Positions 55,900-64,000 of a stretch of 64,000 bases of DNA are shown one piece after another. The translations under genes and the position numbers were made by a program. The notes beneath the pieces were generated by a model, which saw only the letters and a list, made by a program, of their open reading frames with translations, did not search any database and was not told where the DNA came from. The first letter of the stretch is position 1; every line of letters begins with the position of its first letter. Source of the stretch: Engraulis encrasicolus (lineage: Eukaryota > Chordata > Actinopteri > Clupeiformes > Engraulidae); assembly GCF_034702125.1 (NCBI RefSeq), contig NC_085876.1:24992481-25056480 (forward strand), in the 5' to 3' direction.

Positions 55900-57612
55900 A
55901 GGGACACTCCACCCATTTTGCATTAGGCTTCCCATTGATAGACAGCCAGTCATACTTTTGAATGGTCTTTCAAAAAATTCTCAATTCCCTCTGAGATAGG
56001 AGAAATCCGCATTCATCTCTTAACACTTCCTATGTCAATGATGTAAAAATGGTCATTTTGCATCATCGACATAGGAAGTGTAAGAGAGGTGGATTTCTGT
56101 TGAGACTACAAGCCTTTTCCCCACCTTTTCAACCCCGCCCATAGGGGGTTGGACCTAATGCTCTAACAGACCTATCACAGATCAGTGTCCCAGTGCTTTT
56201 GAAATCACTGGCATTGAGGCTCCAGTAAGCAGTGTTGCCAGATTGGGCTGTTTCCCACCCAATTGGGCTGCTTGGGATGGCCGTCTGCGGGTAAAAATAG
56301 CATTTTACAGGAAAACTCGCCCAATCTTTCCCATTGACATCAATAGAATTGGGCGGGATTTAGTGGTTCCAGGCGGATTTTGAGTATTTTTTTTGGCTTG
56401 GGCCCATCTGGCAACCACTGCCAGTAAGTCACTGGCATAGCTGGAAAGGAGAAGCTGGAGCACACTGCAGCTTAGTTTTCAAGACTTTATTTTGTGCACA
56501 CACCCGACCAACGTTTCAGTGTTGCTACACCTTCTTCAGAGTCAAATGATAGCAAGAGAGAGACACACATTTCAGGACTTGACATTCACAGGTGATCCCA
56601 CTTGGTTTGGCTAAATTGGTCTCATCTCATTGCAGGTAATTGACCCCACCCCCCAACACCAGGACAAGATTGTAGACAATTAGACAGAGAGGCTTTGTGG
56701 AAAGGCATTTTGGATTCATACTCTAAATTCAGTGGAGCCTCAGGGCATAAATGAGGAACACAATATGTCTTGTTCTCTGTAACACATCCAGCAGCACGCG
56801 GCTGTGGTCTAATAATTGTAGCTGTGGTTTATTGTTGACAATGTTCTTTGTGTATTGTTTTTTTCACTTTTTTATTTTGTTTTGGGAAGTTGGCAAGCTG
56901 TCTAATTGTCTACAATCTTGTCCTGGTGTTGGGGGGTGGGGTCAATTACCTGCAATGAGATCAGACCAATTTAGCCAAACCAAGTAGGATCACCTGTGAA
57001 TGTCAAGTCTTGAAATGTGTGTCTCTCTCTCTTGCTATCATTTGACTCTGAAGAAGGTGTAGCAACACAGAAACGTTGGTCGCGTGTGTGCTCAAAATAA
57101 AGTCTTGAAAACTAAGCTGCAGTGTGCTCCAGCTTCTCCTTTCCAGTGATGTCTGTCCCACTGTGATGCACCTGCAAGCAGGGTTGCCAGATGAGGCTGA
57201 TGATTTCCAGCCCAAAAAATGCTCAAAACCAGCCTAGAAGCTCAAAAAAACGCCCAATTCTATTGATTTCTATGGCTAAAATTGGGCGGGTTTTTCTGCT
57301 AAATGCCATTTTTACCCGCACACGACCATCCTAAGCAGCCCAATTGGGCGGGAAACAGCCCAATCTGGCAACACTGCCTGCAAGCTGAGGGAGGGATGAT
57401 GCATAGAGTCCCAAATAACTGGGTGTGGTCTGTGGAACTTGAGCATTGCAGTGCATTATGGGGATTGTTGTCACAAATCCACAAGCACTAAAGTCATTTT
57501 CTGCCTTTTCTTGGCCAAGAAGGCACCAAATTAGAAATGTATGTTACTATTCTACTATACATATGACCCACTTTCAGTAACATATTCATGTCTCCACCGG
57601 TGGAATGCCCCT
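55900..57612 (-). mobile_element. K3-inner: TTAA-flanked element, inverted copy of K3-outer
   Basis: TTAA flanks both sides (55896-55899 and 57613-57616). The plus-strand left end AGGGACACTCCACCC and the reverse complement of the right end AGGGGCATTCCACCGGTGG are imperfect inverted repeats. It contains the CAGTG element at the same site as K3-outer, so that insertion predates the separation of the two copies. It includes a hairpin around CACTTCCTATGTCAATGATG (56025-56080). Confidence 0.75.
56230..57376. mobile_element. CAGTG element, copy 1, fold-back (1147 bp)
   Basis: Ends CAGTGTTGCCAGATTGGGCT and AGCCCAATCTGGCAACACTG are inverse, and the inverted arms continue for about 430 bp through CACCTTCTTCAGAGTCAAAT. 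Flanking 8-mers CCAGTAAG and CCTGCAAG match at 6 of 8, a possible aged hAT duplication. Each arm carries GCAACAC...GAAACGTTGGTCG and AATAAAGTCTTGAAAACTAA. No transposase. Confidence 0.75.
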
Positions 57613-57883
57613 TTAAGCACGGTAGCCAACTGCACGCGCTTTGTCTGGTTTAACGGCGTAGCTCATGGTTTTGCATGATTTCATTGTGTGTGTGCATTTT
57701 ATTTCATTTGCCAACAATAACTCCTGTCGATAGTTGCAAACTGCTACAAATGTAGTCCCACCCTTATAGGAAACAACTTTTGATACTGACACACGATTAC
57801 ATTTTGTAAATGGTTTAGCAGCATGACGGCGCAGTTCACTCCGAGGACACTTCAGCACCACATATGTGGACAGCGATCCTTAA

Positions 57884-59091
57884 AGGGCAATTCCGGCCAG
57901 TTTGGATTCATATCCCATCTTGGGTGGACCCAGGGAAAAGGATGAAAGGCGAAACCGCGAGAAATTTTCATGCGTGCTGCGCAAAGTTGTTCAATTGCGC
58001 TGTTTTCGGTTAAACCCTGGCCCGTCGGGCAGGTATTTGACCTGTTTTAAAGCTCCTAGCGTGAATTAAAACCCTTTGAACGATTTGGCCGTGGTGTGTG
58101 GGTCCATACAAGTCGATCTAGTGGTTCACAGTTCCATTAGGTAGCACAGGTACGATACAACAGGAGTTTTCAAAAGTGGCGCACCTACCTCTCTCAGCTT
58201 CCGCCTTCCAACTACGTCCGCAAAATGGTTTGCCAAAGTGATACTTCATAGTAATCCATTTTATTTTTGTCCACCAAAGACGAGCCACAAGAAACATATT
58301 CACACGTTCCCATGCCCTGTGTTGTTATTGTCTCGCAGATTCACTTCTCTGTCACTGAACGCAGTTTAGTGACGTCACGGTGTCACATGACTCCTGGGAG
58401 GAACGCAATTCGCTCATCCAGTTATTATACAGAGGCGAGAGAGAGAGGCGCTGTCGTAATATACTGTTTGATATTTTGAGATGGATCCTCCGCTGGGGTG
58501 GTTACATTGAAGAGTTTGGTGGCCATGGTTATCTTTTTGGAACCAGAATATTTGTTACAGATAAAGAATTATTCCTTCCAGGAGTCATGTGACACCGTGA
58601 CGTCACTAAACTGCGTTCAGTGACAGAGAAGTGAATCTGCGAGACAATAACAACACAGGGCATGTGAACGTGTGAATATGTTTCTTGTGGCTCGTCTTTG
58701 GTGGACAAAAATAAAATGGATTACTATGAAGTATCACTTTGGCAAACCATTTTGCGGACGTAGTTGGAAGGCGGAAGCTGAGAGAGGTAGGTGCGCCACT
58801 TTTGAAAACTCCTGTTGTATCGTACCTGTGCTACCTAATGGAACTGTGAACCACTAGATCGACTTGTATGGACCCACACACCACGGCCAAATCGTTCAAA
58901 GGGTTTTAATTCACGCTAGGAGCTTTAAAACAGGTCAAATACCTGCCCGACGGGCCAGGGTTTAACCGAAAACAGCGCAATTGAACAACTTTGCGCAGCA
59001 CGCATGAAAATTTCTCGCGGTTTCGCCTTTCATCCTTTTCCCTGGGTCCACCCAAGATGGGATATGAATCCAAACTGGCCGGAATTGCCCT
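57884..59091. mobile_element. K2: near-perfect 1.2-kb palindromic element
   Basis: Ends AGGGCAATTCCGGCC and GGCCGGAATTGCCCT are inverse, with TTAA duplicated outside (57880-57883 and 59092-59095). The arms 57884-58404 and 58571-59091 are about 521 bp each; by eye I found a single clear mismatch before the arms diverge at the centre. The loop is about 166 bp. Identical 61-codon frames in the two arms are a consequence of symmetry and not genes. Confidence 0.85.
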
Positions 59092-59528
59092 TTAAGAGGG
59101 ACGCTACGAATGATCTTAGAGGATGTGCACGCGCGTTCATGTACGAGTGTCTTTTGGAAACAGTCGTAGGAAATCTAAGAACATTCGTAGGATCACTGGT
59201 TAACGACACACGTAAGGCTAAGAACCATCGTTATCGGGAAACGAGGCCCTGGTTGGTCAACAACTCACTCACGTGTGTATATGGGTCTTGTCTCACACCT
59301 CTACACAAGTTTGCGCAGGTCCCCACTTCAGCTCCTCCTCACTGCCTGTCCCCCCACTCCTCACACGTGGTGTGTTAGTAGAGCAAACCGGTGCGAGCTC
59401 ATCGTCTCGTTCATATTTGTGGCCGACTTTAAATGCGCTGTATTTAATAACACCCACATCGTGACAACAAGTTCTCGCTCACGTGCTTCGTCAATGTTGA
59501 TCGACAGCAAGGAAGTCGTATTCGCCTA

Positions 59529-60326
59529 GTGTTGTCAAGTTGGGCTGTTTTCCGTCCAATTGGGCTGCTTAGGATGGCCGTGTGCGGGTGAAAATGGCAT
59601 TTAGCAGAAAAAAATTAAGCCATAGAAATCAATAGAATTGGGCGGGATTTTGAGCTTCTAGGCGGGTTTTGACCATTTTTTGGGCTGGAAATCATCAGCC
59701 TCATCTGGCAACCCTGCTTGCAGGTGTATCACAGTGGGACAGACATCACTGGAAAGGAGAAGCTGGAGCACACTGCAGCTTAGTTTTCAAGACTTTATTT
59801 TGTGCACACACGCGACCAACGTTTCAGTGTTGCTACACCTTCTTCAGAGTCAAATGATAGCAAGAGAGAGAGACACATTTCACGACTTGACATTCACAGG
59901 TGATCCCACTTGGTTTGGCTAAATTGGTGTCATCTCATTGCAGGTAATTGACCCCACCCCCCAACACCAGGACAAGATTGTAGACAATTAAACAGCTTTC
60001 CAACTTCCAAAAACAAAAAAGTGAAAAAACAATGCACAAAGAACATTGTCAATAAAACCACAGCTACAATTATTGCAAGACCACAGCCGCGATGCTGGAG
60101 CAATTTGTTACAGAAAGAAACATATTGAGTTCCTCATGTATGCCCTGAGGCTCCACTGAATTTAGAGTATGAATCCAAAATGCCTTTCTATGAAGCCTCT
60201 CTTCTTCTTCTTCTTCTTCTTCTTCTTCTTTAAGGGTTTAATGGGCGAGTAGCGCTCAGTTCAGGCGCATGTCCGCCCTCTACTGTCCTAAAAGAGCCAG
60301 AGTCTACTTTCCCTAAATCTCAAGTA

Positions 60327-60403
<77 letters not shown>

Positions 60404-60922
60404 GCCTCTCTGTCTAATTGTCTGCAATCTTGTCCTGGTGTTGGGGGGTGAGGTCAATTACCTGCAATGAGATGAGACCAATTTAGCCAAACCAAGTGGG
60501 ATCACCTGTGAATGTCAAGTCTTCAAATGTGTGTCTCTCTCTTGCTATCATTTGACTCTGAAGAAGGCGTAGCAACACCGAAATGTTGGTCGGGTGTGTG
60601 CACAAAATAAAGTCTTGAAAACTAAGCTGCAGTGTGCTCCAACTTCTCCTTTCCAACTTCTCCTTTCCAGCTTTCCAGTGACTTACTGGCAGTGTTGCCA
60701 GATGAGGCTGATGATTTCCAGCCCAAAAAATGCTCAAAACCCGCCTGGAAGAACTAAATTCAGGCCAATTCTATTGATGTCTATGGTAAAGATTGGGCGA
60801 GTTTTCCTGTAAAATGCCATTTTTACCCACAGACGTCCATCCCAAGCAGCCCAATTGGGTGGGAAACAGCACCATCCCAAGCAGCCCAATTGGGTGGGAA
60901 ACAGCACAATCTGGCAACACTG
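59529..60922. mobile_element. CAGTG element, copy 2, with extra insertions
   Basis: It starts GTGTTGTCAAGTTGGGCTG directly after R3, its first CA being on the far side of R3, and ends AATCTGGCAACACTG. It aligns with copy 1 throughout. It has an added block at 60190-60410 with CTT and GT microsatellites, and a local duplication of CCCAATTGGGTGGGAAACAGC near its right end. Confidence 0.75.
60195..60401. repeat. (CTT)n and (GT)n microsatellites
   Basis: A CTT array at 60195-60231 and a pure GT array at 60329-60401, separated by about 95 bp. GAAGCCTCTCT occurs on both sides, so the whole block sits as an insert in CAGTG copy 2. Confidence 0.9.
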
Positions 60923-60967
60923 CTTGCTGGAGCCTCAATGCCAGTGATTTCAAAAGCACTGGGACAA

Positions 60968-61479
60968 TAGGTGCGATCGAGATGTTGTCAACGCATGCAT
61001 GCGCATTTAGACAGCAATGCACCCTGGATGAAAATGCTCCATGACGGTTAGATTTCCTCTCAAACTTCGAAATTTCGTCGATGTTGCGTTGACGAGGTGA
61101 CATGTCACATGGTGTCAAACTATCGCGGGATGAATGCGGCTGCAGTCAGATCTTGCAACCTCTGCAGTTGCTTATCCCCTTCAACGCTCGTCTGCGGACT
61201 GCCTCCGAGGTCGCGCGCCCATGAACTGGTTGGTCAACAACTCACTCAAGTGTGTGTATATGGGTCTTGTCTCACACCTCTACACAAGTTTGCGCCTGCC
61301 TCCCCACTCCTCACACGTGGTGTGTTAGTAGAGCAAACCGGTGCGAGCTCATCATCTCGTTCATATTTGTGGCCGACTGTAAATGCGCTGTATTTAATAA
61401 CACCCACATGGTGACAACAAGTTCTCGCTCACGTGCTTCCGTCAACGTTGGTCGACAGCAACAAAGTCGTATGGGCCTA
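60968..61479 (+). mobile_element. Family R, copy R4 (512 bp)
   Basis: It starts TAGGTGCGATCGAG and ends GTCGTATGGGCCTA. It aligns with R2 and R3, with about 40 bp missing near 61295. K3-inner shows its empty site, GGGACA|CTGATC, again without a real duplication. It supplies the empty sites for element B and G1. Confidence 0.8.
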
Positions 61480-61766
61480 CTGATCTGTGATAGGTCTGTT
61501 AGAGCATTAGGTCTAACCCCCTATGGGCGGGGTTGAAAGGGTGGGGGAAAAAGCTTGTAGTCTCAACAGAAATCTACCTCTCTTTCACTTCCTCCTACAA
61601 TGATGCAAAATGACGATTTTTACATCATTGTAGGAGGACGTGTTAAGAGGTGAATACGGATTTCTCCTGTCTCAGGGGGAATTGAGAGAGTGTTGCATGA
61701 CCATTCAAAAGTATGACTGGGTGTCTAGCAATGGAAAGCCTAATGCAAATCGGTGGAGTGTCTTAA

Positions 61767-62394
61767 TCTTATACCTCTCAAGCAGTTTTAAGGATCCTCA
61801 TAAAGCACAACATTAAATCCGCTCGAGGTCTACAGCCGTCTCCAAAAGTTTTGTCACCTATCCATCTGTTTGGAATAACTAATTTGCTAATAACCTGACT
61901 TTCAATTAATCACTTGGCTTCAGAGGTCACTAATATGAAAGCTACAACCCTCCCGAATGAAGTGTTATGTACAAAAATAAAATTCATGATAATAATTAGT
62001 CATAACTAGATATGCTTAACCCTATACTGCACACATTATTATCCCATCATGGAAAAAAATCTAACTGTGGTTTTTGTCACATAAAATGAACTTCTTAAGA
62101 CATTTTCGCAATTTTTTTCAAAAAAAAGTTTTTTGGGGGGGTACATTTAGGTTTGTTGCCATATGGCAACATTGTGCAGTTACGGAAAGGATCCAGTGTA
62201 TATTTTCCCTCCAAGACCAAACAAGGGTCATACAACATTATGGATTATTTTATAGAAATATAATTGTTTTTATCTCAGAAAAACATTGAAAGTTTACCCA
62301 ACAGTTCAAGGGAGTTATTTAACACATTTTTGCCCCTGAGAGAACAAGTGAATACTGTTTAATATATCCCCGAAAAACAGTATTTCAGTGGTAC
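61767..62394. other. Unassigned, with a possible Tc1-like end
   Basis: CTACAGCCGTCTCCAAAAGT near 61829 resembles a Tc1-type terminus, but no inverse partner is seen. TTAACCCTATACTGCACA near 62017 resembles a piggyBac-type end, again unpaired. Confidence 0.35.
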
Positions 62395-63020
62395 TACTTT
62401 GACTAACCACCAATGAATATATTAGGTATTAACACAATATCTGTGCATAGATTTGCACAAAAAAAATGTGTATGGTAACTGTCTATAATATGTACATGAA
62501 CTGATTTAATTTTGGATGCCAACACTTTCAAGATGGCCGACATTCAAGATGGCCGATTTGTGGGCCAGGCATCTTTCAACATAACCGACAGTTTATTTGT
62601 CATAACTTTTGAATGGATGCTTGGATTTATACTAAACCTTGTGTGATAACACTCTATAATGAGTAAATAAGCCATGTAAAATTGTGAGGCCAGTGCTTTA
62701 AAGATAGCTGAATTTCAAGATGGCTGACTTTGAAGTTGGCAATCTTTCGAGACGGCCTACCTTTTGTTTACGCCACAACTTTTCAGTGGGTGCTTGGATT
62801 TGCAGTAAATCTCGTGTGTTAATAATATAATTGGTTTATGAGCTGTTTGAAATTTCGAGATTATGCTTTTAAAATGGCTGACTTTCAAAATGGTTGACTT
62901 TGTACAATAATTTTTGATCGGGTTGACAGATTTGCACAAACGTTGTGTGCTAATTAGCCTAATTATAACATACACATGAAGTCAAAACATTTTGGAGGCT
63001 TCAAATGGTCAAGATGACAG
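62395..63020. repeat. Diverged tandem array of about 170-bp units
   Basis: CAAGATGGCCGAC/CAAGATGGCTGAC/AAAATGGCTGAC blocks recur at about 62525, 62718 and 62872. Each is followed by a CATAACTTTT...GGATGCTTGGATTT block, AAACCTTGTGTG and a TATAATGAG-like block. At least three decayed units are present. No coding. Confidence 0.6.
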
Positions 63021-63309
63021 TAGCTTTATGCTCTAATCTGGGGTTTGGGGATTTTTGTGGTATATCTCTGGCAGTCTGGGGAGGCTGCATAGGCCTTGTT
63101 CGCTTTTCTACATGTACTCAGAGTGAAAGCTCATAAAACAGTTCTGTACACCTATTATAACATTTTTAATGTTCATTACAGACTACCTTTTACACTAATT
63201 ATAAATATTATCAGTTATCAATCATTCAATCAATAAATAAATCAATTAATCAATCAATTAGAATTGGGTATTTGTATCAATACACTTTCCCTATTGACCG
63301 TCTTGTTCC
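63021..63309. other. Unassigned AT-rich sequence
   Basis: A short (AATC)n-like stretch at about 63215-63262; otherwise nothing recognised. Confidence 0.4.
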
Positions 63310-64000
63310 ATTACCGCACAATTGCTACGTGTACATGATGTTTTGAATCGGATCTAATAGATCGGATTTAAGTAGATCGGATTAAGAGTTATTTTGCGAC
63401 GTGTATACATGGCAATTTCACTTAAATGCGATTAAACGTCTGGGGAAAATAAAGCATTGCGATTGGACTGAGGACGCACGTGCTGAGTGAGCCAAATAAG
63501 GCGTGGGGGCGTGGTCGCCAAACCTCCGGGGAACTACTGGGACACAAGCTTATCTTCAGCCCGAAAATGAATTCCCTCAGTGGACTCAAGGCTGGTAAAA
63601 TCCCCTTTGGGTCTGGTTCTTTCAAATGCTAGTTAGCACCCTCCTAGCTTAGAAAAACGAACTGGTGAAAGGGTGATGTGGAGTAACTTTGTTGTGCTTA
63701 ATTACTTCGTGGGGCACTTTTACATCAATATATGGAAGCCACAACATTTATAGTCGCTTAGGGACTTTAAATTAAGCAAAACTTTCATGTGAAAATCAAC
63801 AGGAAGTGCCGCCATCTTTTTCTCACTGACAAAGAGCACGGGCTCTTGGCGCCATCGTGTGGTCAACGAGCATGCGTGGAACGACCGGATTTATTGTAAT
63901 TCTGATTAAAAGGTTACATGACAGAGGAACGTGTTTAATCGGATTTAAAAGAGGAATAAACCACCCACTTTAATCGGACTTAAGTTTAAATCGGAATAAA
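63310..64000 (-). mobile_element. MITE family M, copy M2, cut by the window edge
   Basis: It is the inverse of M1 (29380-30010) over CAATTTCACTTAAATGCGAT, CTGAGGACGCACGTGCTGAG and TTTATAGTCGCTTAGGGACT. It extends beyond M1 with ATCGGA/TCCGAT subterminal motifs up to the last base, so its outer end lies outside the window. A short frame at 63422-63625 is a shadow. Confidence 0.65.

Larger units (their letters stand above)
52925..59248. mobile_element. G1: CTG-flanked element (6.3 kb with insertions)
   Basis: The left end GGCCTCGTTTCCG and right end CGGGAAACGAGGCC are inverse. CTG flanks both sides (52922-52924 and 59249-59251). R2 and R4 show the uninterrupted CATGAACTGGTTGGTCAAC. It contains V, K3-inner and K2; without them about 1.8 kb remains, mostly near its ends, where ACCATCG and CTTAAG motifs recur. 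No transposase seen. A 3-bp duplication is compatible with a Harbinger relative. Confidence 0.75.
51170..59528 (+). mobile_element. Family R, copy R3, split by elements B and G1
   Basis: It starts TAGGCGCGATC. After element B it continues GACTTGTCGTCAACGCATGC and GCATGACGGTTAGATTTCC to CCATGAACTG (52924). After G1 it resumes GGTTGGTCAACAACTCACTC to GTCGTATTCGCCTA (59528). Without insertions it is about 540 bp, like R2 and R4. K3-inner gives its empty site, GCAGGCA|GTGTTG, with no duplicated bases beyond a possible single A. Confidence 0.75.
50930..61762 (+). mobile_element. K3-outer: TTAA-flanked element, exploded by nested insertions
   Basis: The left end AGGGGCATCCCACCGGTGG follows TTAA (50926-50929). 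The right end GGTGGAGTGTC precedes TTAA (61763-61766). The uninterrupted relative is K3-inner (55900-57612, opposite orientation). K3 sequence survives here at 50930-51169, 60923-60966 and 61480-61762. Everything between is inserted R3, a CAGTG element shared by both K3 copies, and R4. TTAA target and AGGG ends suggest a Kolobok-like element. Confidence 0.7.

Noticed and set aside
50930..57612. One 6.7-kb element running from AGGGGCATCC (50930) to GGAATGCCCCT (57612)
   Set aside because: This would cross the boundaries of R3. Both ends are instead the same terminus of two separate, oppositely oriented K3 copies.
58118..58303. 61-codon frame that is found again, identical, at 58672-58857
   Set aside because: The identity is forced by the palindrome of K2; there is no independent sign of coding.
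45490..61479. Family R as Helitrons because of missing target duplications
   Set aside because: R lacks TC/CTRR termini, a 3' hairpin and insertion between A and T.

Overview
This window looks like vertebrate, almost certainly teleost fish, nuclear DNA. The evidence is dense (GT)n and (GA)n microsatellites, CCCTAA telomere-type repeats, a Tc1 element with fish-style IR/DR ends, an L2-type LINE, a short-LTR Ty3/gypsy element, PIF/Harbinger sequences, a probable DIRS-type reverse transcriptase remnant and many short inverted-repeat (MITE-like) families. I cannot name the species. I recognise no complete host protein-coding gene and no rRNA, tRNA or CRISPR. Almost everything identifiable is mobile DNA, much of it nested. 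All calls come from reading the sequence by eye; nothing was searched against a database.

Layout: 1-11.4 kb is microsatellite-rich, gene-poor DNA with a diverged tandem duplication, a piggyBac-like MITE (3706-3991), a hAT-like MITE (6030-6223), a 503-bp solo LTR with a GATAT duplication (9077-9579) and a possible THAP-type remnant. 11.4-15.1 kb has a MITE that carries telomere-like repeats and a 2-kb element full of GATACGAT motifs. From 15.2 to 23.9 kb one L1-type ORF1 is scattered in pieces between at least three inserted elements. 23.9-25.1 kb is a broken Harbinger transposase. 25.1-27.6 kb is an AT-flanked element containing a probable solo LTR, which itself contains a MITE. 29.4-30 kb is one copy of a repeat found again, inverted, at the right edge of the window. 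30.8-32.4 kb is a complete-ended but dead Tc1 element, 32.9-34.8 kb an L2-like LINE, and 35.4-39.9 kb a Ty3/gypsy element with identical LTRs but a broken pol. 41.5-43.5 kb holds two copies of one MITE family, one split by another MITE with a clean TTA duplication, plus an older inverted gypsy integrase scrap. 46.4-47.6 kb has a minus-strand DIRS-like RT remnant and two phase-matched splice-bounded exons of an unrecognised coiled-coil/acidic protein.

The most striking part is 50.9-61.8 kb. By matching each interrupted repeat to its uninterrupted copy elsewhere in the window, I can read a nest about five insertions deep. A TTAA-flanked element contains an element of a family that appears to insert with no target duplication. 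That contains a CTG-flanked element, which holds a second inverted copy of the outermost family, a 1.6-kb element with a 9-bp duplication and a near-perfect 1.2-kb palindrome. The repeats serve as each other's empty-site controls, so many of the boundaries are exact.
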